DNA of 6,194 bases from an uncultured Gemmatimonadota bacterium (GTDB lineage Bacteria > Gemmatimonadota > Gemmatimonadetes > Longimicrobiales > Gaopeijiaceae). Below are positions 1 to 5,658 of the stretch, one piece after another. How positions within the stretch are numbered: position 1 is the stretch's first letter; each line of letters starts with the position of its first letter. The notes below the pieces were generated by a model that saw only the letters and a list, made by a program, of their open reading frames with translations, was not told where the DNA came from and ran no database searches. The stretch is from contig CAKZOQ010000188.1 in the NCBI GenBank assembly GCA_937136445.1, positions 1 to 6,194 of the forward strand, in the 5' to 3' direction. A program made the translations under genes and the position numbers.

Positions 1-187
1 GCTCCTGCCCATCCTCGTCTTCCCCCTCCTGGTGCCGATGGTGGTCTTTGGCGTCTCCGCCACCACACGCCTCCTGGCGGGCCGTCCGGTAGACGAGGTC
101 GCCGGGAACCTGCGCATGCTCGGGGCCTTCGCGCTGGTGGCCGTGGCCGCCGGGGCGGGGCTCTTCCGTTTCGTCGTGGAGGAATAG
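1..187 (+). CDS. ccmB: Heme exporter permease CcmB, C-terminal fragment (5' end outside window)
   Basis: CcmB is the membrane permease of the CcmAB ABC transporter, which works with CcmC and CcmD in System I cytochrome c maturation to release holo-CcmE in the inner membrane. Only the last 61 codons are here, read in the frame starting at base 2 and ending in TAG (185-187). The visible peptide opens with a Pro/Leu-rich hydrophobic run (LLPILVFPLLVPMVVFGVSA), typical of the late membrane segments of CcmB. A short polar loop (TTRLLAGRPVDEV) and a last membrane helix (LGAFALVAVAAGAGLFRFVV) follow, ending in VEE. The call rests on this fragment and on ccmC starting 4 nt downstream, the normal gene order. 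The gene's end also contains the ribosome binding site of ccmC. No other family fits as well, but the fragment is short. Confidence 0.85.
   Translation, partial: LLPILVFPLLVPMVVFGVSATTRLLAGRPVDEVAGNLRMLGAFALVAVAAGAGLFRFVVEE
178..182 (+). promoter_or_regulatory. Ribosome binding site of ccmC, inside the end of ccmB
   Basis: GGAGG lies within the last codons of ccmB, with 9 nt between it and the ATG at 192. It supports that start and implies that ccmC is translated in coupling with ccmB. Confidence 0.75.
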
Positions 188-191
188 TTCG

Positions 192-884
192 ATGCCCTCG
201 AAGGGATTCCGTGTGTCTGCCCTGGGTCTCGCCGGTCTCGGCGTCGCCGGGGTCGTGATGCTCCACTGGATGGTCTTCTTCTGGGTGCCGACGGAGGCGT
301 CCATGGGGATCATCCAGCGGGTCTTCTACATCCACGTGCCGGCGGCGTGGGTCGCCTTCTTCGCCTTCGGTATCGTCGCCCTCTGCAGCGCCGTCTACCT
401 CTGGCTCGGCGACGACAAGCTCGATCGGGCGGCGGTGGCGGCGGCAGAAGGGGGGATGGTCTTCACGACGGTGGTGCTGGTTACCGGTCCCCTCTGGGGG
501 AAGATCGCCTGGGGCACCTTCTGGACCTGGGAGCCTCGCCTGACCCTCACCCTGCTTCTCTGGTTCATCTACCTGGGCTACTTCATGGTGCGCTCGTCCA
601 CCGACAATCCAGAGCGCGGGAAGCGCTTTGCGGCGGTCGTGGGCATCGTGGGAGCCCTGGACATCCCGCTCATCCACCTGAGTGTGATCTGGTTCCGCTC
701 CCTGCACCCGGAGCCGGTGGTGCTGAAGCCCGAGGGTCCGTCGCTGGATCCCGACATGCTCCTCACCCTGGGCGTCGGGTTCGGGTCCTTCACCCTCTTG
801 TTCCTGGGGGTCTTCATGCTCCGCTACGCCGTGGGGAGCGCCGAGGCGCGCTTCGAGGCGGACCTTCGCGAAGCCCGGGCATGA
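192..884 (+). CDS. ccmC: Cytochrome c maturation protein CcmC (heme-handling WWD-domain membrane protein)
   Basis: CcmC binds heme at the outer face of the inner membrane and is needed to load it onto CcmE during cytochrome c maturation. The 230-residue product has about six hydrophobic segments (about 10-31, 51-71, 89-106, 117-133, 146-160 and 190-212), the usual topology. The tryptophan-rich WWD signature is at 107-118 (WGTFWTWEPRLT) in a periplasmic loop. The two conserved histidines thought to ligand heme fit H48 (in YIHVPAAW) and H162 (in IHLSVIWFRSLHP). The length is normal for the family. The ATG at 192 is backed by GGAGG 9 nt upstream and sits 4 nt after the ccmB stop. The WWD motif carries Glu where many CcmC proteins have Asp, and Phe in place of the second Trp. 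The last codon and stop overlap the next small gene by 4 nt (ATGA). Confidence 0.95.
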   Translation: MPSKGFRVSALGLAGLGVAGVVMLHWMVFFWVPTEASMGIIQRVFYIHVPAAWVAFFAFGIVALCSAVYLWLGDDKLDRAAVAAAEGGMVFTTVVLVTGPLWGKIAWGTFWTWEPRLTLTLLLWFIYLGYFMVRSSTDNPERGKRFAAVVGIVGALDIPLIHLSVIWFRSLHPEPVVLKPEGPSLDPDMLLTLGVGFGSFTLLFLGVFMLRYAVGSAEARFEADLREARA

Positions 885-1123
885 CTCCTCCCCCCACCTC
901 CTTGGCCGCCATGCTACGACGATCCATCCTCCTGGTCGCCCTCCTCTGGGCCATCCTTCCAGCTCCGGTTGCGGCGCTGCAGGCCGGGTCGTTGGGCGCC
1001 CAGAACCTGCGGCCGTACGGGTACCTCTTCGCGGCCTACGCGCTGGCCTGGCTGCTGATCATGGGATGGATCTTCCTCCTGGCCCGGCGAATCGGGCGCC
1101 TTTCGGATCGCCTCGGAGAGTGA
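881..1123 (+). CDS. ccmD: CcmD-like small membrane protein
   Basis: CcmD is a small single-pass protein that stabilises the CcmABC complex and helps release holo-CcmE. This 80-residue product starts at ATG 881, overlapping the ccmC stop as ATGA, which suggests coupled translation; no clear Shine-Dalgarno is visible. The C-terminal half has the family pattern. The stretch 43-48 (RPYGYL) leads into a membrane helix of about 47-67, followed by a basic amphipathic tail (ARRIGRLSDRLGE). Unlike classical proteobacterial CcmD, the N-terminal part looks like a signal peptide or second hydrophobic segment (about 12-33, MLRRSILLVALLWAILPAPV then AAL). This resembles the longer CcmD family variants outside Proteobacteria. 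A second possible start is the ATG at 911 (residue 11), which would place the basic MLRR directly before the hydrophobic run. Position after ccmB and ccmC strongly supports the call. Confidence 0.8.
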   Translation: MTPPPTSLAAMLRRSILLVALLWAILPAPVAALQAGSLGAQNLRPYGYLFAAYALAWLLIMGWIFLLARRIGRLSDRLGE

Positions 1124-1285
1124 GCGAGGCCCTCGGAAATCCGTGGGAGTCGTGGATTTTCAACGGATTATCCCCCTCCTGCGCCCGAAACTTTTGGCCG
1201 TGGGCAGGGTCCACTCGTCACGGCGGGTGGGCTACCATGCTGGAAGGCCAAGTATGACGCCGACTTCCGGCTCTGTTCGGGACTC

Positions 1286-1314
1286 TGGACGGGCACCCGC
1301 AATCATGGCACAAT
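1286..1314 (+). promoter_or_regulatory. Sigma-70-like promoter candidate
   Basis: TGGACG (1286-1291) and CACAAT (1309-1314) each match the -35 and -10 consensus at 4 of 6 positions and are separated by exactly 17 nt. Transcription would begin near 1321, giving a leader of about 88 nt before the start codon at 1409. Matches of this quality occur by chance, and the site overlaps a sigma-54-like element, so only one may be real. Confidence 0.35.
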
Positions 1315-1321
1315 TCTAGCG
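1306..1321 (+). promoter_or_regulatory. Sigma-54-like promoter candidate (-24/-12)
   Basis: TGGCACAATTCTAGCG fits the RpoN consensus TGGCACRNNNNTTGCW at all but two defined positions (A for the second T, G for the final W). The key GG and GC pairs have the correct spacing. A start about 12 nt after the GC would fall at about 1332, at the edge of the palindrome. No enhancer-binding site or rpoN gene is seen in the window, so this is a motif match only. Confidence 0.35.
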
Positions 1322-1331
1322 TCGTCCATAC

Positions 1332-1344
1332 ATTCGATTCGAAT
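1332..1344. repeat. Perfect 6+1+6 palindrome, possible operator
   Basis: ATTCGATTCGAAT is a perfect inverted repeat of 6-bp arms around one T. It lies just downstream of the promoter candidates, where a repressor would block transcription. It is AT-richer than its surroundings. No regulator in the window can be linked to it. Confidence 0.4.
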
Positions 1345-1349
1345 ACCCA

Positions 1350-1385
1350 AGTCGATGTCGGAAGACGGACTGTCCGACGTCGGTT
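1350..1385 (+). promoter_or_regulatory. Leader hairpin upstream of the secreted protein gene
   Basis: CGATGTCGGA (1353-1362) pairs with TCCGACGTCG (1373-1382) around a 10-nt loop, nine Watson-Crick pairs plus one G-U. Two further G-U pairs and one A-U pair can extend the stem to 1350-1385. It ends 9 nt before the Shine-Dalgarno. No T-run follows, so it is unlikely to be a terminator. A role in mRNA stability or in access to the ribosome binding site is possible. Confidence 0.4.
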
Positions 1386-1392
1386 CCTTGAC

Positions 1393-1399
1393 AAGGAGG
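1393..1399 (+). promoter_or_regulatory. Strong ribosome binding site (AAGGAGG)
   Basis: AAGGAGG is a near-perfect Shine-Dalgarno with 9 nt between it and the ATG at 1409. It decides the start in favour of 1409 over the in-frame ATG at 1355, which lies inside the leader hairpin and would add 18 residues before the signal peptide. Confidence 0.85.
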
Positions 1400-1408
1400 C
1401 AGACTGAT

Positions 1409-2848
1409 ATGAACACGGTACGGAGCCGCTTTGGAGCTCTCCTCGCCGCGACGGTAGTCGCTGCGACGATGGTTCCAGGTCTCCACGGCCAGACCACCAC
1501 CATGCCCTCGACGCAACGCTACGGTTCGGGCATCCTGGATATCCCGGTCGCGAGCGTCTTGCCTCATCTCGCCATCACGGGCACCTACTCGGGATTCTTC
1601 GTAGATATCCCGCGGTCGCTCCAGGTGGATGGATCGGGTACGCCCACTGGGTTCGGTCCTGGCGTGGATGAGTTCTATCAGGATGCGTCTGTCTCCGTCG
1701 GTCTGTTCGATCGGGCCGAGGTCGGAGCGACTCTCCAGTCCTTCAATGACGACAACGCGGGCGGCAGCATGCTCGGCGCCTTCGGTCGCATCGCGATTCT
1801 CCGGCCTACCAACCAGGGGCTGGGTCTCGCGGTCGGAGGTCGCTACGTGCAGGCTCCGGACTTCGGTACGGCTACCGAGCTTCAGCCCGGTCGCCTGGGC
1901 TTCCCGGACCGTCGCATCCGCTCCGAGTACACGGGGGGGTTGGACGACGTCAACACCGAGCTCAGCGGCTACGCCGTGGCGACGGCTCAATTCCGAGGGT
2001 TCGAGCAGGACTTCCTTCCCGAGCACGACTTCTCGGCGAGCCTGGGGTACGGAACCGGCATGTTCCAGGACGGGGAGGATCTCTCGTTCTACAACTTCGC
2101 CAGCTCCAACGGTTGGTTCTTCGGCTCCACCATCTCGGTGGGTCTCTCCGACAACGCCCTCCTCCACCTCATGGGTGACTACAACGGGTTCGACGTGAAC
2201 CTCGGTGCCCAGGTGGATGTGAACGGCTTCCGCGTCGGCGCCCACATGCTGGGGATGAACCACGGGGAGCCCGCCGCTGGCTACTACAGCCAGTACCGCA
2301 GCAGGAAGTTCGGCGTCCTCGGTTCGGTCGCCTTCTGCCCCACCCAGGGCGGTCTCTGTGCGCCGAGCCTCATGGAGCGTCCGGAGCCCGAGACCGTGCA
2401 GCTTCCGGCGCCGCCGCCGGATACGGTCCGCATCACCCGCGAGGTGCCCGAGGCCATGCCGGACGGCACGCCGGGTTCGGTCTGCATCGCCACGGGTGAA
2501 GCGGTGGAGATCCGCATCACCGCCCAGGGCGACACGCTGGTCGGGCCGCGTCGGGAGTCCATCGCGGACCTCCGTCCGGGTGTGGTCTTCGCCGGCACGT
2601 ACGCCGCCGGTGCCTCCTGGTACGAGGACGACGAGTCCTCTCTCACCTTCGAGGATCGGGAGTACGGCAAGACGGATAGCCCGCAGAGCCTGGATTGTGG
2701 CTCCATCATGCGGGTGGGCGAGTACGAGGGTGTGCCCCTCTTCGCCATGCGGAACGCCGACCGTCCCTTCGAGTCGGTGTTCGTTCCGGTCCGCCCGGGC
2801 ATCTGGCACGAGTACCAGTTCGGCCTCAACATCACGCGGGGTCAGTAG
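1409..2848 (+). CDS. Secreted protein, probable outer-membrane beta-barrel with a separate C-terminal domain
   Basis: The 479-residue product begins with a signal peptide (about 1-28, ending near LHGQ), so it is exported. Residues about 40-310 are rich in Gly, aromatic residues and alternating polar/hydrophobic strands (for example TGTYSGFFVDI, GLGLAVGGRYVQAP, NGFRVGAHMLGM). That pattern suits an outer-membrane beta-barrel, distantly like YjbH-type or other porin-like proteins. A Pro/Glu-rich linker (about 323-340) leads to a compact domain at about 355-472 with a VCIATGE start and an RPGVVFAGTYA centre. Its closing motifs are MRVGEYEGVPLFA and VFVPVRPGIWHEYQ. Cysteines at 310 and 317 and at 359 and 430 could form two disulfides in the periplasm. 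The chain does not end in the usual barrel-terminal aromatic residue, as expected if the last domain is soluble. It appears monocistronic, with its own promoter region and terminator. The function is unknown; the barrel assignment is inferred from composition. Confidence 0.7.
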   Translation: MNTVRSRFGALLAATVVAATMVPGLHGQTTTMPSTQRYGSGILDIPVASVLPHLAITGTYSGFFVDIPRSLQVDGSGTPTGFGPGVDEFYQDASVSVGLFDRAEVGATLQSFNDDNAGGSMLGAFGRIAILRPTNQGLGLAVGGRYVQAPDFGTATELQPGRLGFPDRRIRSEYTGGLDDVNTELSGYAVATAQFRGFEQDFLPEHDFSASLGYGTGMFQDGEDLSFYNFASSNGWFFGSTISVGLSDNALLHLMGDYNGFDVNLGAQVDVNGFRVGAHMLGMNHGEPAAGYYSQYRSRKFGVLGSVAFCPTQGGLCAPSLMERPEPETVQLPAPPPDTVRITREVPEAMPDGTPGSVCIATGEAVEIRITAQGDTLVGPRRESIADLRPGVVFAGTYAAGASWYEDDESSLTFEDREYGKTDSPQSLDCGSIMRVGEYEGVPLFAMRNADRPFESVFVPVRPGIWHEYQFGLNITRGQ

Positions 2849-2867
2849 CAGCCGACCTTCGCAGCGG

Positions 2868-2915
2868 AACGAAGCGAGGCCCGTCCGGCGATTGCCGGGC
2901 GGGCCTCGTCTCGTT
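2868..2915. terminator. Long hairpin between convergent genes, probable intrinsic terminator
   Basis: Arms 2868-2889 and 2894-2915 (22 nt each) pair around a GATT loop. The inner 14 bp (GAGGCCCGTCCGGC with its partner) contain one G-U pair, and the outer AACGA/TCGTT pairs are separated from them by a two-base mismatch. It starts 19 nt after the plus-strand stop at 2848 and ends 40 nt before the minus-strand stop at 2956. Only a weak T-rich end (TCGTT) follows on the plus strand and none on the minus strand. It may serve both directions as a strong hairpin barrier. Confidence 0.75.
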
Positions 2916-2955
2916 GGGGGCTGCGGGGTGTCCCGGGCCGGGTCCAGGAGGAGGG

Positions 2956-3441
2956 TCAGTCCTCCAGGTGCCGCTGCAGAAGCCGGTTGGTGGCGTCCAG
3001 GGCAGCCTGGGCCGTGGCGTAGAGGAGGTCGTCCTCGTGCTCGGCGGAGGAGGCGCCGAGAAGGCGGTAGGAGGTGCCGTCCTCCACGGCGTTCACCCGG
3101 GTGATCACGACCCAGCCGTCGAACGCTCGGATGCCCTTCACGCCGACGAGCTGAAGGTCCGGCCCGTCGGGCACGGCGAGGGAGGCGGCCCGGAGCGCCG
3201 CCTCGGCCGTGGCGCGGAGTCGACCCTGGTGGGTCTCCACGCCGTCCGTCGCCGCCTCCACCGCACGGTCGTCCGTACTGAGGTGCGCCGTGAGGAGGCA
3301 GCGGCCGTCCGGAGCCGCTTCATGATCGAGTCGGTCGAGACGCAGGCGGCGTGGGGTCACGGGGAGTGGACCTGTCGGAAGGGGTACACGCTCCCGCAAA
3401 GATTCGAGGTCGGACCGGTGCGGGCGCAAGAGACCCCCCAC
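2956..3441 (-). CDS. Small uncharacterised alpha/beta protein, last gene of the minus-strand operon
   Basis: I do not recognise this family with certainty. From GTG at 3441 the product is 161 residues, with no signal peptide or membrane helix, so it is probably cytoplasmic. It looks like one compact alpha/beta domain. A first strand (LRLDRLDHEA, about 33-42) is followed by a second strand and a Gly-containing turn (about 47-68). Next come an Ala-rich helix (RATAEAALRAASLA, 76-89), strands LQLVGVKGIRAFDG and WVVITRVNAV (97-119), and YRLLGASSAEHEDD. A last Ala-rich helix (141-159) ends in RHLED. Small domains of this strand-helix-strand-strand-helix type occur in unassigned proteins of other GC-rich bacteria. 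No in-frame ATG exists. GTG 3441 (11 nt after the preceding stop), TTG 3429 (after a GGGGGG run) and GTG 3360 (134 residues, near the first predicted strand) are all possible. It is probably co-transcribed with the transferase fusion. Confidence 0.7.
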   Translation of the reverse strand: MGGLLRPHRSDLESLRERVPLPTGPLPVTPRRLRLDRLDHEAAPDGRCLLTAHLSTDDRAVEAATDGVETHQGRLRATAEAALRAASLAVPDGPDLQLVGVKGIRAFDGWVVITRVNAVEDGTSYRLLGASSAEHEDDLLYATAQAALDATNRLLQRHLED

Positions 3442-3452
3442 GGCTCTTCGCT

Positions 3453-4817
3453 TCAGAGACGCGCCAACTCCGGGGGGAGGTCCTGCACCCGATCCACGTC
3501 CGTCCGCTCGGCCAGGAGCCGGGTCTGGAGGCCCGCCTCGGTGATCCGCTCCAGCGTCCGGGGCAGCACCTCCGAGGTGCTCCACGGGATGCCGTGGAAG
3601 AGCCGTGGACAGGGGCGGCGGAGGGCCAACAGGTAGTAGCCTCCGTCCCGGGCGGGGCCCACCACCGCCGTCTCCGGCGTCTCCAGTGCCGCGAAGGCTC
3701 GCTCCACCACGCTCCCGTCCACACCCGGGGCATCGGTGCCGACGATGCAGACCCGGTCGGCCCCCTCCTGGAAGGCCTCCCGCATGGCCCGCTCCATCCG
3801 GTGGCCCAGGTCGCCCGGGTCCTGCGGACGGAACTCCAGGCCCTCCTCCCCCAACCACCGTCGCAGCTCCGCCTCGGCGTTCGCCGGCGCGTAGCAGACC
3901 CGGGTCCGCCAGGCTCCTCGGCGCACCGCCTCCACGACGGAGGACCCCAGCCGGCGGTAGATCCGGGTGGCTCGGTCGTCGCCGATGTCGGCGGCGAGGC
4001 GGGTCTTCACCCGTCCCGGGCGAGGGGCCTTGGCGAAGACCAGGAGAACCCGATCCTCCTCCTCCGCCCCCGGGGACCATCCCGGCTCTCCATCGCGGGA
4101 GTTACGGACGGGGTCGCGCTCGGCGTCGGAGTCCGTCGGATACCATCGAAGGAGCCGGCGGGGCGACACGCCGAGGCGGAAGAGGAGGATCAGGGCGAGG
4201 TTCCGGAGGACGGCCCGACCCCGCCCCTCCTCCCGGTATCGCCGCGGACTGGTGGGGAGCGCCGCCTCCAGCACGTGCAGCCGGCCGTGGGTGCGGATCC
4301 GGTCCACCAGCTCGACGTCCTCCATGAGGGGCCAGTCGGGGTAGCCTCCCACCGCCTCGTACAGATGCCGGGAGAGGACGAGTCCCTGGTCGCCGTAGAC
4401 CAGGCCGGTGAGCCGCTGCCGGAGGCGCTGACCCGCCTCCTGCAGACGAGCCCGCCACCCGTCGACGGCCAGGCGAAAGCGGAAGGCGGCGGCGTCGTGC
4501 GGGCCCGCGGACGCGAGGAAGTCCTGAAGGGCGGCGGCTGCGGCGGGAGGGAGGTGAGTGTCGGCGTGCAAGAAGAAGAGCCAGGATCCACCGGCTGCCT
4601 CGGCGCCTGCCCGGAGCTGACTCCCTCGTCCCCGCGGCCCGGTGACCACCCGGGCGCCTCCAGCCTCGGCCCGGGCCCGGGTGCCGTCTCGCGAGCCGCC
4701 GTCGCAGACCACGATCTCCACGCCGGGGCCGAGGGCCGCCAGGTCCTTGAGGAGCCGGGGAAGCGTTTCGGCCTCGTCCAGGGTGGGTACCACCACCGAG
4801 AGCTCACGGCCGTTCAC
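3453..4817 (-). CDS. Fused transferase: GT2-like glycosyltransferase domain plus CofC/DUF2064-like domain
   Basis: This 454-residue protein joins two enzyme-like domains that are usually separate genes. The N-terminal domain (about 5-225) is a family-2 glycosyltransferase of the rSAM/selenodomain-associated transferase 2 type. It shows VVVPTLDEAETL (8-19), CDGGSRDGT (38-46), the metal-site motif FLHADT (82-87), YGDQG (141-145) and GGYPDWPLMEDVEL (157-170) with the ED pair. A charged linker (about 226-255) follows. The C-terminal domain (about 256-450) is of the DUF2064, transferase 1 type related to CofC/MobA nucleotidyltransferases. It has FAKAPRPGRVKTRLA (261-275), VGTDAPG (359-365), GPARDGGYYLLAL (387-399) and PWSTSEVLPRTL (411-422). 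It has no signal peptide and is probably cytoplasmic. The start is GTG at 4817, 7 nt after the DUF547 stop, with only a weak Shine-Dalgarno. Both domains keep their motifs, so both are probably active. The substrate is unknown; arsenosugar-type or other glycoconjugate synthesis is inferred from family context. Confidence 0.9.
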   Translation of the reverse strand: MNGRELSVVVPTLDEAETLPRLLKDLAALGPGVEIVVCDGGSRDGTRARAEAGGARVVTGPRGRGSQLRAGAEAAGGSWLFFLHADTHLPPAAAAALQDFLASAGPHDAAAFRFRLAVDGWRARLQEAGQRLRQRLTGLVYGDQGLVLSRHLYEAVGGYPDWPLMEDVELVDRIRTHGRLHVLEAALPTSPRRYREEGRGRAVLRNLALILLFRLGVSPRRLLRWYPTDSDAERDPVRNSRDGEPGWSPGAEEEDRVLLVFAKAPRPGRVKTRLAADIGDDRATRIYRRLGSSVVEAVRRGAWRTRVCYAPANAEAELRRWLGEEGLEFRPQDPGDLGHRMERAMREAFQEGADRVCIVGTDAPGVDGSVVERAFAALETPETAVVGPARDGGYYLLALRRPCPRLFHGIPWSTSEVLPRTLERITEAGLQTRLLAERTDVDRVQDLPPELARL

Positions 4818-4824
4818 GCCGGAA

Positions 4825-5658
4825 TCAGGATCCCGTGTCGTTGAGCGTCCAGTCGTACTCGAAGAAGCGCACCCGGGTCTCCGGCTCGGCCACCAGGGCG
4901 CGCCGCTCCCCGTCGAGGTACGGTTCGAAGAAGGCCTTGAGGCCCTCGGCGCCGCCGAAATCCTCGCCGTACCAGTCCAGGACCTTGTTGAGGCGCAGCA
5001 CCGGCGGGGAGCCGTCCTCCACCTCGAAGTGCGCCGGATTCGCCACGAAGTCCCGGACCTGGTCGTCGAGCTGAGCCTCGAGCTCCGTGGCGGTATAGGC
5101 CTCGACGCGCAGCGGGGGGCAGCTCTGGGCGGCGCAGTTCACGGCGAAGTGGATGCGAGGCTCTCCCATGGGCCGGATGATCTCGTGTTCGATCTCGTCC
5201 TGGGAGCGAGGGGCCCCGGCCACCTGGCAGTGGTCCCGGGTGAACACGTCGTCGATCTGCCAGACCGAGTTGTCGGGCCGGTCCGTCACCGCGTTTCGGA
5301 TGCGGTCGAAGAACCCTCCCTGGGTCTCGATGGGGTAGTGGTCCACCACCAAGCGGAGCATGCAGGCGTTGTAGGCGTTGATCCAGAAGGCGAGCTGGAC
5401 CTCCCGGGAGGCGCCTTCCACCGCGGCCAGCGGTGTCGATGCCAGCGTCTCCAGGTAGCCGTCCAGGGCCTCCCTGTCTTCCTGGAGTCGGGCGTAGTCC
5501 ACCAGGGGCGGATCCACCACGGGCTCCAACACCCGGGAGAAGGGGGCGTGGTCCGGAAGCTCCTGGGCGGCGGCAGGGGCCCCTGCCCAGAGGACGGCTC
5601 CCAGGCTCGCCAGGAGAAGTCCGGCGACGAAGGGGGCTCGGGCGAATGCGGGGCTCAT
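4825..5658 (-). CDS. Exported DUF547 family protein
   Basis: The 277-residue product carries an N-terminal signal peptide (about 1-32, hydrophobic core VAGLLLASLGAVLWAG, cleavage near AAAQ) and so acts outside the cytoplasm. The rest is one DUF547 domain (PF04784) with the family's recognisable motifs. These are LAFWINAYNACMLRLVVDHYP (89-109, described by FWINAYNA), the DDVF segment (136-139), SQDEIEHEIIRP (152-163), HFAVNCAAQSCPPL (170-183), KVLDWYGEDFGG (225-236) and FFEYDWTLND (265-274). C175 and C180 in the NCAAQSCP motif are typical of the family. Its biochemical role is unknown. The ATG at 5658 shares one base with the preceding stop (TGATG) and has GAGGA 9 nt upstream, so it is coupled to the TVP38-like gene. 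DUF547 genes are often found beside TVP38-like and rSAM/selenodomain-associated transferase genes, as here. Confidence 0.93.
   Translation of the reverse strand: MSPAFARAPFVAGLLLASLGAVLWAGAPAAAQELPDHAPFSRVLEPVVDPPLVDYARLQEDREALDGYLETLASTPLAAVEGASREVQLAFWINAYNACMLRLVVDHYPIETQGGFFDRIRNAVTDRPDNSVWQIDDVFTRDHCQVAGAPRSQDEIEHEIIRPMGEPRIHFAVNCAAQSCPPLRVEAYTATELEAQLDDQVRDFVANPAHFEVEDGSPPVLRLNKVLDWYGEDFGGAEGLKAFFEPYLDGERRALVAEPETRVRFFEYDWTLNDTGS

Larger units (their letters stand above)
1124..1408. other. Non-coding stretch between the ccm operon and the secreted protein gene
   Basis: This 285-nt gap has no convincing gene. Its left part (1124-1270) holds only short weak inverted repeats and a locally AT-richer patch around 1150-1195; I see no terminator with a T-run for the ccm operon. 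Its right part (1286-1408) carries promoter candidates, a palindrome, a leader hairpin and a ribosome binding site for the downstream gene, listed separately. Confidence 0.6.

Noticed and set aside
1110..1169. Short inverted repeats after ccmD (GCCTCG/CGAGGC at 1110-1130 and AATCCG/CGGATT at 1138-1169) as a ccm terminator
   Set aside because: Stems are only 6 bp with 9- and 20-nt loops and no T-run follows, so they are within chance for this composition.
1066..1257. Short plus-strand open frame of 63 codons spanning the ccmD end and the intergenic region
   Set aside because: It overlaps ccmD in another frame, has no ribosome binding site and no recognisable pattern.
1388..1393. Perfect TTGACA -35 box
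   Set aside because: It directly abuts the Shine-Dalgarno; a -10 at normal spacing would fall inside the coding region, and the only TATGAA-like match is 14 nt away, too close.
1355..1408. In-frame upstream ATG for the secreted protein
   Set aside because: It lies within the leader hairpin, has no Shine-Dalgarno and would put 18 polar residues before a normal signal peptide.
1316..2809. Long antisense open frame opposite the secreted protein gene
   Set aside because: It is the mirror frame of a GC-rich gene, with Arg/Gly/Glu/His-biased composition, no signal or domain, and no ribosome binding site; the plus-strand gene has a signal peptide, strong Shine-Dalgarno and coherent protein pattern.
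3442..4080. Upstream extension of the small protein frame on the minus strand
   Set aside because: This part overlaps the C-terminal transferase domain in another frame and is Gly/Pro/Arg-rich shadow sequence; the small gene should begin after the fusion's stop at 3453.
3351..4844. Long plus-strand open frame across the transferase fusion
   Set aside because: It has low-complexity Gly/Pro/Arg/His composition without any domain, while the opposite strand carries intact glycosyltransferase and DUF2064 motifs.
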